From Deltaproteobacteria bacterium (GTDB lineage Bacteria; Desulfobacterota_B; Binatia; UBA9968), in NCBI GenBank assembly GCA_005879255.1, contig VBKY01000088.1, positions 1 through 57,605 of the forward strand: a DNA stretch of 57,605 nucleotides. The letters are read 5' to 3'. Below are positions 7,088-16,384 of this stretch, in pieces (position 1 is the first letter of the stretch; each line of letters starts with the position of its first letter). The notes beneath the pieces were generated by a model. It ran no database searches. It saw nothing but the letters and a program-made list of their open reading frames with translations, and had not been told where the DNA came from. The position numbers and the translations under genes are program-made.

Positions 7088-8077
7088 CTACTGCAGTCCC
7101 TCCTTCTTCGCGATCTCCAGAGCGGTGTTCTTGTCGCGTTCGATCATGGAGCGAAACTCAGCGGGCGTGATGTACTGAACGACGCCGCCGGTCTTTTCGA
7201 TCCTGGCGCCGAATTCCTTGGACTTGATCACCTTCTCGGCGGCGGCCGTCAGCGTATCAATGAGCGGCTTGGGCGTGCCGGCGCTGACGAAGGCGCCAGC
7301 CCAGCTGTCGAGATAATTTCCCTTGATTCCCAGCTCGTTGGTTGTCGGGACCGAGGCCAGCTCTTTCATCTTGTTGCCGCCCATGAGCGCCAACGTCCTG
7401 AGCTTGCCCGCGCTCTCCTGCGGCAATGTCGCAATGGCGGTGCCGATGACAAAATCCAGATGTCCGCCCAAAAGCGCCGGAATATATTCACCGCCGCCTT
7501 TGTAGGGAACATGTTTGATCTTGATGCCCGTGACCTGAGACAGGATCAGAGAATTGAAGTGGCCACCAACGCCGGTGCCCGCGGTTCCGTAGGACAATTT
7601 GTTCGGATTCTTTTTCGCCGCGTCGATCAAGTCGTTGAGGTTTTTATAAGGGGATTCCGCCCTCACCGTCAGGCCGTCGGGCGCAGATGTGATGAAGGCG
7701 ATAGGATAGAAATCTTTGTTGGCGTCGTATTTCACGTCCTTAAGAGTTACCGGCGCCAAAACCATTCCGCCGAGGGTGTTCACCAAAATACTGTATCCGT
7801 CCTTGGCTGCATTGAGCATGGTAGTGGTGGCCAGGCTGCCAGTCGCGCCGCCCTTATTAATCGGGGCGATCGGCGTATTGAGCACTTTCGACATCTCTTC
7901 AGCGAAAATTCTGCCGGTGACGTCGGCAAAACCGCCGGCAGGAAATGCGACGACCATCTCGATCGGCCGTGAAGGATACTTTTCCTGCGGCCAGGATAGC
8001 GCTGGTGCCGAACAGAGGGCGATCGCCTGCACCCAAGCAAACGCCGCCGGCAGACGTTTTTTGCGCAATTGAATCAT
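7088..8077 (-). CDS. tctC: Tripartite tricarboxylate transporter substrate-binding protein (TctC/Bug)
   Basis: This is the periplasmic solute receptor of a TTT transporter, 329 residues. An N-terminal signal peptide ends near ALSWPQ. The Bug signature follows: YPSRPIEMVVAFPAGG at about 34-49, then GATGSLATTTMLNAAKDGY, YGTAGTGVGGHF and HVPYKGGGEYIPALLGG. The ATG at 8077 has a strong GGGAGG seven bases upstream. It follows tctB by 18 bases, so tctA-tctB-tctC form one operon with membrane and receptor components together. The ligand (often a carboxylate) cannot be told from sequence. Confidence 0.93.
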   Translation of the reverse strand: MIQLRKKRLPAAFAWVQAIALCSAPALSWPQEKYPSRPIEMVVAFPAGGFADVTGRIFAEEMSKVLNTPIAPINKGGATGSLATTTMLNAAKDGYSILVNTLGGMVLAPVTLKDVKYDANKDFYPIAFITSAPDGLTVRAESPYKNLNDLIDAAKKNPNKLSYGTAGTGVGGHFNSLILSQVTGIKIKHVPYKGGGEYIPALLGGHLDFVIGTAIATLPQESAGKLRTLALMGGNKMKELASVPTTNELGIKGNYLDSWAGAFVSAGTPKPLIDTLTAAAEKVIKSKEFGARIEKTGGVVQYITPAEFRSMIERDKNTALEIAKKEGLQ

Positions 8078-8095
8078 CTTTTTCCTCCCTTCGAA

Positions 8096-8566
8096 TCAGA
8101 AACGGAAGATCCCTTTGGGAAGCCGGATCTTTAGCCACAGCTCAAATATCGCAAAGCTCGCCAGCGCCGCCGCACTCGCCACCCCGAGGGATCGGACCCA
8201 GTTTGTGCCTTCGATGCAGCTCAGTAAAAAACTCACAAGCACAAATGTCGTCAAAACAAAACCGAGCCTTTCTAAAAAGAAGGCGTACAACAAGAGAGAG
8301 AGAAGAACCAGAGCAATCTTTGCCCAGTTCAACTCCTCCATTTCCCGGACTGTGTCCTCGGAGCTGCGAACGGAATCGGCTAGAACGACGAGCGATAAGA
8401 TCACCAGGATCAGTCCTGACCAGAAAAAGATGAAACCGGCGCCGGGCTCAGTGACGCTCCCCAACCCGAGTCGGGTCGCTCCATAACATGCCAGGATTCC
8501 CACGACGATCCAGAAAAGCGCGCTGGCGCCGACGGTAGTTATCTTAGTCTTCTTCACTGAGTCCAC
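8096..8566 (-). CDS. tctB: Tripartite tricarboxylate transporter small membrane subunit TctB
   Basis: The 156-residue protein has four predicted transmembrane helices (around 12-32, 43-62, 84-104 and 120-145) in the TctB/DUF1468 pattern, including GAGFIFFWSGLILVI. It is the small integral membrane partner of TctA. The start overlaps the end of tctA by 23 bases; GTG 8566 is used here and GTG 8557 is equally possible. Overlap and order support translational coupling in the tctABC operon. Confidence 0.88.
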   Translation of the reverse strand: MDSVKKTKITTVGASALFWIVVGILACYGATRLGLGSVTEPGAGFIFFWSGLILVILSLVVLADSVRSSEDTVREMEELNWAKIALVLLSLLLYAFFLERLGFVLTTFVLVSFLLSCIEGTNWVRSLGVASAAALASFAIFELWLKIRLPKGIFRF

Positions 8567-10046
8567 GCCCCAATCTTATTTGGCTGAACAGCGGCGTTAC
8601 GAGTACGACGATGGAAAATATAATGAACGCCGCTGATATTGGCCGCTGCAGGAAGATCAATAGGCTGCCATCGGAGAGAATCAGCGAGCGCCTTAAAGCG
8701 GTCTCGAGCAGAGGACCTAAAACGAACGCCAGCACGAGCGGCGCCGGCTCGAATGCGAATTTTTTCATGAGCAGCCCGACCAGGCTGAAAGTGACCGCGA
8801 TGTAGATGTCGATGGTGCTGTTGTTGAGGCTATAGGCGCCGATCAGGCAAAACAGGATGATGAAGCAAGAAAGATAAGAGTAAGGAATTTTCAATACCTG
8901 CACCCACATGGGAATCAACGGCAGGTTGAGGATCAAGAGCATGACGTTGCCGATGTACATGCTCGCGATCACCCCCCAAAACAGGTCGGGGGAATTCTTG
9001 ATTAGCAATGGCCCGGGGGTGAGGCCGTAGATCATCAGCGCGCCGAGCAGGATCGCCGTCATCGCAGTGGAAGGGATGCCCAAGCTCAGAAGCGGGATGA
9101 AAGTTCCACCGACTGCGGCGTTGTTGCAGGCCTCCGGCGAAGCGACCCCTTCGATCGCCCCGTTGCCAAATCGTTCCGGATGGCGCGAGAGTTTCTTTTC
9201 GAGGGCATAGCTCAAAAACTGGGGCACGATGGCGCCCACTCCCGGTAAGAGTCCGAGGAAAAATCCTAACAGGGAGCCGCGCGCTATCGGGCCTAGAGAT
9301 CGTCTCCAGTCTTCACGGTTGGGGAAAAGCCCCTTGATTTTTCCGGCAAAGACTTCGGTTTTGTTCAATACGCCGAGGTTCTCCAGAACTTCGGCTATGC
9401 CGAATAGCCCCATGACCACCGGCGCTATGCCGATGCCGTCCGCGAGTTCCAGTATGCCGAAAGTGAACCGGGGCGTTGCCGTGATGGGATCCAGGCCGAT
9501 GCATCCCAGAAGAATGCCGAAGACCGCCATCATCAGAGCTTTGGCCATCGACCTTCTCGCTAGATAGGCGACCACGGTCAAACCCATGACCATGAGGGCG
9601 AAGTACTCAGGTGGGCCGAATTTGAGCGCGAAATCGGCGAGCGTCGGCGCGAGCAGGATAAGACCGAAGATACTGGCGGTGCCGGCGATGAAGGAGCCGA
9701 ACGCGGAGATCCCGAGAGCGGCGCCTGCTCGGCCTTGGCGGGCCATCTGATAGCCATCGAAACAAGTGACGACGGAAGAAGCCTCGCCGGGGATATTCAG
9801 TAAGATCGAAGTCGTCGAGCCACCGTACATAGCGCCATAGCAGATGCCGGAGAGCATGATGATGGCGGAGATCGGATTCAGCGTGAAGGTAGCCGGCAAG
9901 AGCAGCGCGATGGTCGCCGTCGGACCGATCCCGGGAAGGACGCCGACCAGGGTTCCCATGGTGACGCCGATGAAGCAGTAAAATAGGTTCTGTGGCTGCA
10001 GCGCGATGTTAAAGCCGTGAACCAGGCTGGTTAGAGACTCAAGCAT
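8544..10046 (-). CDS. tctA: Tripartite tricarboxylate transporter permease TctA
   Basis: The 500-residue protein has about 12 transmembrane segments. Family landmarks visible are [20 protein letters not shown] near residues 34-53, [20 protein letters not shown] near 74-93 (the conserved TctA substrate-site loop) and the second repeat [20 protein letters not shown] near 263. It is the large secondary-transport subunit that works with TctB and the TctC receptor encoded downstream. It is the first gene of the operon. Confidence 0.95.
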   Translation of the reverse strand: MLESLTSLVHGFNIALQPQNLFYCFIGVTMGTLVGVLPGIGPTATIALLLPATFTLNPISAIIMLSGICYGAMYGGSTTSILLNIPGEASSVVTCFDGYQMARQGRAGAALGISAFGSFIAGTASIFGLILLAPTLADFALKFGPPEYFALMVMGLTVVAYLARRSMAKALMMAVFGILLGCIGLDPITATPRFTFGILELADGIGIAPVVMGLFGIAEVLENLGVLNKTEVFAGKIKGLFPNREDWRRSLGPIARGSLLGFFLGLLPGVGAIVPQFLSYALEKKLSRHPERFGNGAIEGVASPEACNNAAVGGTFIPLLSLGIPSTAMTAILLGALMIYGLTPGPLLIKNSPDLFWGVIASMYIGNVMLLILNLPLIPMWVQVLKIPYSYLSCFIILFCLIGAYSLNNSTIDIYIAVTFSLVGLLMKKFAFEPAPLVLAFVLGPLLETALRRSLILSDGSLLIFLQRPISAAFIIFSIVVLVTPLFSQIRLGRGLSEED

Positions 10047-10259
10047 GGATTACGCGAAGATCCTCTCGGGATGGCAGAAAAGCAAACCTATCACACATTC
10101 AGGGCAGCGCGTTTTCTTTGCATGCGACGGCCGCCGTGCCGCAGCCTATGCAAGGCCGGGATTACTGCATCAGGTCGAACCGATTTGTCCGGCGAATTTA
10201 GCTCGCGGGTCGAAAAGAAGTCAATTGCGCTGCTTTGTTTTTGGCTATAGTTTCTGGCG

Positions 10260-10505
10260 ATGGCAAAGCTTATTTCAGCACCATCCGTAATTCCCGCGGC
10301 CGGTCAGCCGCCGAAGATCATCGAGGAGTTTTTCGGGCGGGTGAACTCGCAGACATCTGTGATCAGCATTGCCAAGATGACCAGCCCTGCGGGCTGGTCC
10401 GAGCCGAGGCAGACGCCGGAGTTTGATGAGTATACCGAGGGCGCGGAATACATTGCGGTGTGGCTGCCAGCGTTTTCACTTCAAACCGTTCATCGCGACC
10501 AATAG
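10260..10505 (+). pseudogene. Cupin protein with its central barrel deleted in frame
   Basis: Residues 1-59 (MAKLISAPSVIPAAGQPPKI to PEFDEYTE) match the start of a small single-domain cupin family that I recall as beginning this way. The last 22 residues (GAEYIAVWLPAFSLQTVHRD) match the end of the same family. The metal-binding strands that normally lie between, about 40 residues, are missing with the frame kept. At 81 residues the product cannot form the cupin barrel, so it is probably a remnant. A TATAGT lies 9 bases before the ATG. Confidence 0.55.
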
Positions 10506-10530
10506 CGCGCCGGCCCGCGATTCACCCGCG

Positions 10531-11451
10531 TTATTTCTTAATGATTCGATAGCCAGAGTTGTCCAAGGCATTAAAGATTTGAATGACTTCATTTGTCGGT
10601 TGGTAACCGGCATTGCCCATAATCGAGCGCACATATGAATCCTTCCATTTGGGATGACCGGTGGTATCCAGGTATTCCTTGTTGACCAAAATCGATAGCA
10701 CCAATTTTTGCAATGCGGAAGCGTAGTCGTTTTCAGCGCGGTTTCTCGTCATGATGACCGACGGCACGGCATGAGTCTCGCTTGCATCCGCCCAGGAGTA
10801 GACTGCCTTTTCGATTTTCTTTTTTGGATAGATCTGTTCCAAGCCGCTGTCCGCAGGTAACGTGACAAAGTGAAAGCTCCTGTCAAGGTTCTGAAATGCC
10901 GGGACCGGCGCGCCGCCGACGAAAATGAGCGCGTCGATCTCACCTTTGCTTAGCTTTTGGACAGCATCCTCCGGCGCGTCGAAGACGGCGTCGATTTTCA
11001 AGCCAAAGCCCGCCAGCAAAACTTCTGCTGTCAGCGCTGAGCCGCTTTTTTCCGGCCCCACAGAAACTTTCTTGCCTTCGAGTTGGCTCAGCGTGCGAAT
11101 GTTTTCGTTCTTTGCGATGACGTGGATTTCCTCGAGATAGAGATTGAGGACGACTTTTGTTTCTTGCAGGACGTTGATGCCGGTTTCCTTGAGCATGATC
11201 TCGGCGACAAAGCGCAAGACATCCAGTTGCATGATTGCCAGGTCGACTTTCCCTGCGCCGAGTAAATTAATGTTGTCGAAGGAGCCATTGGTCTGAATGA
11301 TTTCAATCGGAATACCGTCTTTCTCGGCAATTTGTTTGATGTCCTGGGCGATTTTGAAGTAAGTGCCTTCGGCGGAGCCGGTGGCAATAGTCAAAGCCGA
11401 AGCATGTCCATAACAAAGCAGAGCGAAGGCGACTGTCAGTATCATTTTCAT
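10531..11451 (-). CDS. TAXI-family TRAP transporter solute-binding protein (orphan)
   Basis: This is a periplasmic binding protein of the TAXI type, about 306 residues from ATG 11451, which has GGGAGG seven bases upstream (the frame stays open to 11484). The signal peptide MKMILTVAFALLCYGHASA is followed by LTIATGSAEGTYFKIAQDI, the characteristic TAXI start, then GKVDLAIMQLD and KKVSVGPEKSGSALTAEVLL. No TRAP membrane subunit is encoded nearby, so its permease must be elsewhere or it works in another way. The neighbour upstream is an unrelated DUF456 gene. Confidence 0.9.
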   Translation of the reverse strand: MKMILTVAFALLCYGHASALTIATGSAEGTYFKIAQDIKQIAEKDGIPIEIIQTNGSFDNINLLGAGKVDLAIMQLDVLRFVAEIMLKETGINVLQETKVVLNLYLEEIHVIAKNENIRTLSQLEGKKVSVGPEKSGSALTAEVLLAGFGLKIDAVFDAPEDAVQKLSKGEIDALIFVGGAPVPAFQNLDRSFHFVTLPADSGLEQIYPKKKIEKAVYSWADASETHAVPSVIMTRNRAENDYASALQKLVLSILVNKEYLDTTGHPKWKDSYVRSIMGNAGYQPTNEVIQIFNALDNSGYRIIKK

Positions 11452-11533
11452 TTCTATCCTCCCGGTCGAGGTGGGGTTAATCAAAATTTGTCTAGCGCCG
11501 TCAAGCTTGCCGTCAAATCTACCCGATCAGCGA

Positions 11534-12022
11534 TCAGCTTAGAAAACGCGCGACGACAAAAACTCCGATCATCGCAAACGCGATCGAGAGCTTGAGCGCC
11601 GCGCCAAGGACGAGACCGATCGTCGCGCCGATACCGGCGCGCGTTGCCTGCCGTAAATTTTTTTGGGCAAGAAGTTCTCCGATCACGGCGCCGATGAACG
11701 GGCCAAAAATAACGGCGGGAAATCCGAGAAAGATACCGACGAGGGAGCCGATGATCGCGCCGATTATGGCCTTTCTAGACGCACCGAACTTTTTGGCGCC
11801 AAACATGGTCGCCCAGAGATCGATACCGTACGTGAGCAGGGCGAGTACGGCGAGGACTACAATCGTCCACAGCCCTACGTGAACAAAGTCTTCGGCCCAC
11901 GCCGCCAGCAGGAGCCCGGCAAAAATCAGCGGTGCGCCGGGGATTGCCGGGAGAACCAGTCCGACCAGGCCGGCTCCGACAAGGGCGGCGGCAAGGATCC
12001 AAAAGACAATAGCGGCATCCAT
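11534..12022 (-). CDS. DUF456 domain membrane protein
   Basis: The 162-residue protein is made almost wholly of hydrophobic, Gly-rich helices (about five). It carries the DUF456 pattern GLVLPAIPGAPLIFAGLL near residues 20-37, GAKKFGASRKAIIGAIIG near 77, and PFIGAVIGELLA near 107. It is an inner-membrane protein of unknown function. It lies 50-80 bases upstream of the TAXI gene in the same direction, but a functional link is not evident. Confidence 0.88.
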   Translation of the reverse strand: MDAAIVFWILAAALVGAGLVGLVLPAIPGAPLIFAGLLLAAWAEDFVHVGLWTIVVLAVLALLTYGIDLWATMFGAKKFGASRKAIIGAIIGSLVGIFLGFPAVIFGPFIGAVIGELLAQKNLRQATRAGIGATIGLVLGAALKLSIAFAMIGVFVVARFLS

Positions 12023-12232
12023 CCAGGCGGCTCGACGAAGCCCAGTGCTAACGGGGATTATTCATAATTGATCAACATCTTGGAGCGAGCGCTCTCGGCT
12101 GGCGACAATGCTTTTGCTTCGAGTAGAATAGCCAACAGCTCGCCAAGCGCGGGACAGGCCATGAAAGGAATGTTTTTCGCCGCCGACCCCGTCATGGCTC
12201 TCTCCTCGGCTCACGCTCCGGTTTGCCGTATG

Positions 12233-13045
12233 TTACGGTTTTTTCTGAAGAGGGGAATAATCCACACTGGCATTGAGCGCCGCCGGTAACGGCTGGAGTT
12301 GAAGATCGGCAACAGCCGCGGTTTCGCTTGGATCGGCTAATTGAACGGGGCTGTGGCTGGGCGCTAGCCTTCGAGCGATTATCTTGTATACATCAGGGGA
12401 AAAACCAAAACCGAGATGAGTTGTTCGTACTTCGACATGCTCGACATTCGGCGTAATCCGGTCGATGCATGCTTCCCAGGCCACGACCGCATCCCTGCGC
12501 GAATAGATCGCGATCACCGGCGCGGTCAGCGAAACTTGGTTGCGCATCTCGACCTCTGCGGCGATGGCGTCGACATCGATGCCGCGACGGCGAAACAATT
12601 CGGCGACGATAGTATATTTGGGTCCGCCGATGACCGGAGTGCCCAGGGTAATGACGTGACCGACGAGATCGGCGCGCTCGCGGGCAAATTCACGCGCCAG
12701 ATAGCCTCCGAAGCTCCAACCGATGAGGTGAACTTTCTGATGGCTTCTTCGAGCGAAGGACGCGACTCGCTTCAATATTTTGGGCAGCAACTCTGACGCA
12801 TTACCGGTGTTTCGGCCCAAGCCCCAGCCGCGTGCGCGATAACCAAGTAGTCGAAGATAACTCTTAAGAATGACGGTTGAGCCATCGCCGGCACCATAGC
12901 CAGGCAGGATGAGTACCGGTTGGCCCTGCCCGCGCGGTTGCCGGGCAAGCTCAGGGAAGCGAAGCAACAGTCGTGGCAATTCCATTAAGCCACGGGCTTC
13001 ACGAATCACATGGGAAGTGTCGGGTGCCTGCAAGTGGTCAGTCAT
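12233..13045 (-). CDS. Alpha/beta-hydrolase (lipase-like)
   Basis: This is a 270-residue cytoplasmic protein. The segment PVLILPGYGAGDGST at about 43-57 gives the oxyanion strand. HLIGWSFGGYLAREFA near 107 contains the G-x-S-x-G nucleophile elbow. An acid (SRRDAVV near 183) and a histidine (TTHLGF near 209) complete a plausible catalytic triad. This pattern resembles lipase or acyltransferase-like hydrolases; the substrate is unknown. The gene is transcribed alone, with about 200 bases of apparently empty sequence on each side. Confidence 0.8.
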   Translation of the reverse strand: MTDHLQAPDTSHVIREARGLMELPRLLLRFPELARQPRGQGQPVLILPGYGAGDGSTVILKSYLRLLGYRARGWGLGRNTGNASELLPKILKRVASFARRSHQKVHLIGWSFGGYLAREFARERADLVGHVITLGTPVIGGPKYTIVAELFRRRGIDVDAIAAEVEMRNQVSLTAPVIAIYSRRDAVVAWEACIDRITPNVEHVEVRTTHLGFGFSPDVYKIIARRLAPSHSPVQLADPSETAAVADLQLQPLPAALNASVDYSPLQKKP

Positions 13046-13225
13046 GCGTCAGTTGAACGGCTTTTCCATAATCTAAAGTAGTGTACTGCTGTTGCGCTCA
13101 TGAAACAACGGCCGGTGTTGCGTCAGGTATAACAAAGGCGCCCATGGCCGGGGCGATTGGCAGTCACACGATGGTTAAGCCTTGGTCAACGGTGGGATAG
13201 GCGAGCTGGGGCATGAGCTCTTGCT

Positions 13226-14110
13226 TCATCCAGCGGTGTCGGCGACAACCGAGGTCATTGCCATGTCGACAATGTCGCGAGTCAGTGGAGTACTGGTATG
13301 CAAGAAGATCGCACAGGTTTCGCAGAGCGATGCTGCCCAATAGAAGGCAAAAGCGGGCAGGCGCCGGGGTTTTCGATACCCCCAATGAGCCGCAAGTCGG
13401 TCCAAAAATTCTTGTATCAGGAGCGGGCGGTCGTCGCATAAATTGTAGATACCGGACAGATTGTCTCTTTCAATACTACGCTCGACCAGCGTGAGAAAGT
13501 CTGGCAGTGCGAGCAGGTGAACCCAGGTCGGCTTAAGCCAAACGGCTAGGATCCGCTTGCGCATCAGCCAGCGCGCCGCGTCGGTTAATTTCACGCCTCG
13601 TCCGTAAACGACACCCGCGCGCAGCACCAGCGGGTGCATGATTTTGTTTTCGCAGGCAGTGAAGAGATATTTCTCGGCTTCGAGCCGCGTGCGCGCATGG
13701 ATCGATTTGGGTTCGACATCCAATCTGCCCGTTGCCCGGGCTTCGGGTGTCGTGGCTTCCTCGACGTGAGGAAAACTCACCAAAATGAATTTTCGGACTT
13801 TCGTAGACACAGCCACATCTACGAGATTCCGCACGTAAGCGGTATTAGTTCGATGAAGAAACGTTTCCGGGCGTGGCTGAAACAACACTCCGGCTAGGTA
13901 GACGATGCAATCAACACCTTCACAGGCTGAGCGAAGCGAACTCGGTTCATCCAGATCCGCTTGAATGATTTCTGCGTTGGCGCCTTGCGGCAAATCGAAA
14001 GGAAGCGCTCGCTTGTGTTTGAGCAAACGCAGCCGATGAGGACTTCCGAGCAAGTGCTTTGACAGATGGGAGCCGAGATTACCCGAGGCGCCGACGATGA
14101 GAATGTTCAC
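13226..14110 (-). CDS. NAD(P)-dependent epimerase/dehydratase-like protein, C-terminus probably frameshifted
   Basis: This is an extended short-chain dehydrogenase. The Rossmann motif GASGNLGS lies at residues 7-14, and the family patterns VDCIVYLAGV and LRAGVVYGRG follow. It is 294 residues as read, ending SVVADTAG. The frame that continues past the stop encodes MKQELMPQLAYPTVDQGL to a TGA at 13164, which resembles the normal C-terminus of such proteins. One missing base near 13229-13236 would therefore explain the early stop. It starts 15 bases after the nth stop, so the two are likely co-transcribed. The substrate is unknown. Confidence 0.82.
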   Translation of the reverse strand: MNILIVGASGNLGSHLSKHLLGSPHRLRLLKHKRALPFDLPQGANAEIIQADLDEPSSLRSACEGVDCIVYLAGVLFQPRPETFLHRTNTAYVRNLVDVAVSTKVRKFILVSFPHVEEATTPEARATGRLDVEPKSIHARTRLEAEKYLFTACENKIMHPLVLRAGVVYGRGVKLTDAARWLMRKRILAVWLKPTWVHLLALPDFLTLVERSIERDNLSGIYNLCDDRPLLIQEFLDRLAAHWGYRKPRRLPAFAFYWAASLCETCAIFLHTSTPLTRDIVDMAMTSVVADTAG

Positions 14111-14125
14111 GATTTGAGCGCCAGG

Positions 14126-14791
14126 CTATTTTGTTTTCTGTGGATACGGACACAGGTCTTTGACCGTGCACTCGGGGCACCTGGGCTTCTTTGCCACGCA
14201 GACGCGCCGACCGTGATATTGCATCAAATGGCAAAAACGCACGCGCTGTCTCTCAGGAACGATTTCCGTGAGGTCAGCTTCGATCTTATCCGGATCGGTT
14301 TTTGTGGTAAAACCCAGGCGTTGTGACAGGCGCATCACGTGGGTATCGACGCCAATGGTTTGTTTGCCGAATGCGTTGCCGAGGACAATATTCGCGGTCT
14401 TGCGCCCGACGCCGGGCAGGCTGACGAGGTCTGCTAAATTATTGGGTACCTTGCCGCCGAAGCGATCGACGAGTTCTTTGCAGCAATTGTGAATTGACTT
14501 GGCTTTGTTACGATAGAAATTAATCTTGCCGATCTGGCTTTGGAGTCTGGGCAGCGGGGGGCTGGCGTAATCAGCAGCGGTGCGATTGGTTTTGAACAAT
14601 TCCGCAGTCACCTTGTTGACCAGATCGTCGCGGGCCTGGGCAGCGAGGATTAGGGCGATCAAGAGTTCGAGCGGGTTGGTGAAGTCGAGATCGAGCTTGG
14701 CGTCGGGATGAACCTTTTCAAGACGACCAATGATCTTTTTGACCCGCGTTTTTTGTCTACTGATGTTTGATTGTCTTGTTGAATCTGCCAT
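14126..14791 (-). CDS. nth: Endonuclease III (Nth-like DNA glycosylase), first copy
   Basis: This 221-residue DNA glycosylase/AP lyase is for oxidised pyrimidines. The helix-hairpin-helix LPGVGRKTANIVLG (about 133-146) includes the catalytic lysine of GRKTA, and the catalytic aspartate is in VDTHVMRL. A 4Fe-4S motif C-x6-C-x2-C-x5-C is intact at the C-terminus (CVAKKPRCPECTVKDLC). The usual LSAQ(A/C)TD helix reads LAAQARDD here, with Arg where Thr is common, which is unusual. A second Nth is encoded at 50805-51542, so this may be a divergent paralogue with another preference. Confidence 0.9.
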   Translation of the reverse strand: MADSTRQSNISRQKTRVKKIIGRLEKVHPDAKLDLDFTNPLELLIALILAAQARDDLVNKVTAELFKTNRTAADYASPPLPRLQSQIGKINFYRNKAKSIHNCCKELVDRFGGKVPNNLADLVSLPGVGRKTANIVLGNAFGKQTIGVDTHVMRLSQRLGFTTKTDPDKIEADLTEIVPERQRVRFCHLMQYHGRRVCVAKKPRCPECTVKDLCPYPQKTK

Positions 14792-14851
14792 TTTGATTTA
14801 GAGAAAAGATATGTTAGCAGATAGCAGGTTGTCAAAGGGAGGAATTATTCA

Positions 14852-15265
14852 ATGGACGTAAAAGAACTGAGAAAGTTGCCGATGCCGAAGCTCAGGGATT
14901 TGGCGAAGCAGGAAACTGATCTCACGGGCGTCGGAGGCATGGAAAAAGAGCAACTGATAAAAGCCATCGCCGCCGCCAAGAATATTCCTTACGACGAGAC
15001 GCACAAGGACTTGAACGCGATTCATGCGGTAAAGCAGGACATTCGGGTGCTGCAGAAGCAGAAGCTTGAGCTTCTCGGATCGAACGGCGACCGCAAGAAA
15101 ATCAAACGCATGAGGCGCAAGGTCAAATTGCTCAAGCGGGTCACGCGCCACTTAGCCCATGACGCTAAATTGGCAGCAAAGGAGGCAGAAGCGAAGGCCG
15201 CCGCGGAAAAGGCGGCGACGGCGGCCAAACCTGCGGCCCCCGCCGAATCACCCCCGGCTGCCTAA
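14852..15265 (+). CDS. Rho-N (SAP-like) domain small basic protein
   Basis: The 137-residue protein has residues 4-45 matching the Rho N-terminal SAP-like fold (LRKLPMPKLRDLAKQ, then GMEKEQLIKAIAAAKNI). A strongly basic coiled segment (KKIKRMRRKVKLLKRVTRH, about 75-95) and an Ala/Lys/Pro-rich tail follow. The pattern suggests nucleic-acid binding, perhaps a small chromatin-like or RNA-associated protein; that role is inferred. GGGAGGA lies 9 bases before the ATG. The radical SAM gene starts 11 bases downstream, so they likely share an operon. Confidence 0.8.
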   Translation: MDVKELRKLPMPKLRDLAKQETDLTGVGGMEKEQLIKAIAAAKNIPYDETHKDLNAIHAVKQDIRVLQKQKLELLGSNGDRKKIKRMRRKVKLLKRVTRHLAHDAKLAAKEAEAKAAAEKAATAAKPAAPAESPPAA

Positions 15266-15276
15266 GGGAAACGCGC

Positions 15277-16332
15277 ATGACCTCATTGCCTTCTCTGCGC
15301 GGCCGCGGATCGGCAAGCAATCCGAAAAACCGCTTTGAGGCTATTGAACGGGTGCCCGAGCCGCCGGAGCATAGCGACGATGTCTCATCGCCCGACACGC
15401 AGTTTTATCCGGACCATTCCAAATCGATTATCGCCTATAACGACAGCCCCGACGTCGGCTTCGACGCCAGCATCAACCCGTACCGCGGCTGCGAGCATGG
15501 CTGCGTTTACTGCTACGCCCGCCCGACGCATGAATATCTCGGCTTCTCTGCGGGCCTGGATTTTGAAACCAAGATCATGGTCAAGGAGGACGCGCCGGAG
15601 CTTTTGCGCAGCGAGTTATCGAGTCCCAAGTGGAAACCGCAACTGGTCGCGCTCAGCGGTAATACCGATTGCTATCAGCCGATTGAAAAACAAAAACGAC
15701 TCACGCGGCGCTGTCTCGAGGTATTGCTGGAATTTCGCAATCCGGTGGTGATCGTCACGAAAAACTATCTGGTGACGCGGGACATCGATATTCTGTCGGA
15801 ATTAGCGCGTTTCGACTGCATCGGCGTAACGATTTCGTTGACGACCCTCGATTTCAAGCTGTCTTCCCTATTGGAACCGCGGGCATCGCGCCCGGCCCGC
15901 CGGGTGGCAGCGATAGAGAGGCTCTCGGGTGCCGGAGTTCCGGTCGGCTATCTCCAGGCGCCGATGATTCCCGGCCTTACTGATTCGGAGGCTCCTGCGA
16001 TTGGCGAGGCCGCCGCGAAAGCAGGCGCGACGTTTTCCGGTTACGTCGCCTTACGTTTGCCCTTTGCCGTAAAGGACTTATTCGAACAGTGGCTCGATCA
16101 ACACTATCCCGAGAAGAAAAACAAGATTCTAAACCGCGTGCGCGAAATCCGCGGCGGCAAACTCAACGATCCGAATTTCAAAACGCGCATGCGCGGCGAA
16201 GGGATTTATGCCGAGCAAATGGCAAACTTGTTTCAGTTAGCGCAGAAAAAATCAGGCATTACTAAAAGGTGGCCAAAGCTGACGACCGAGCACTTTCGCA
16301 GGACAGAAAAAAATCAGTTGAGTTTTTTCTAA
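15277..16332 (+). CDS. PA0069-family radical SAM protein
   Basis: This is a 351-residue radical SAM enzyme. NPYRGCEHGCVYCYARPTHE at about 67-86 holds the C-x3-C-x2-C cluster motif. The flanking signatures TKIMVKEDAPELL, SGNTDCYQPIE and VTKNYLVTRDIDIL fit the PA0069/spore-photoproduct-lyase-related group. Members occur widely and their reaction is not settled; some are annotated as SPL-like. The C-terminal part (GGKLNDPNFKTRMRGEG) is typical and the protein looks full length. Confidence 0.92.
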   Translation: MTSLPSLRGRGSASNPKNRFEAIERVPEPPEHSDDVSSPDTQFYPDHSKSIIAYNDSPDVGFDASINPYRGCEHGCVYCYARPTHEYLGFSAGLDFETKIMVKEDAPELLRSELSSPKWKPQLVALSGNTDCYQPIEKQKRLTRRCLEVLLEFRNPVVIVTKNYLVTRDIDILSELARFDCIGVTISLTTLDFKLSSLLEPRASRPARRVAAIERLSGAGVPVGYLQAPMIPGLTDSEAPAIGEAAAKAGATFSGYVALRLPFAVKDLFEQWLDQHYPEKKNKILNRVREIRGGKLNDPNFKTRMRGEGIYAEQMANLFQLAQKKSGITKRWPKLTTEHFRRTEKNQLSFF

Positions 16333-16384
16333 GTCAATTCATCTCAGCTCGTCGATGCGATTCTAGCCAAAATTCCGCGTCTCT

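Noticed and set aside
7007..7972. Plus-strand ORF of 321 aa
   Set aside because: It is antisense to tctC, which is clear by motif; a product of GC-rich codon bias.
12068..12289. Plus-strand ORF of 73 aa in the 12023-12232 gap
   Set aside because: No recognisable motif or ribosome binding site, and it overlaps the hydrolase 3' end.
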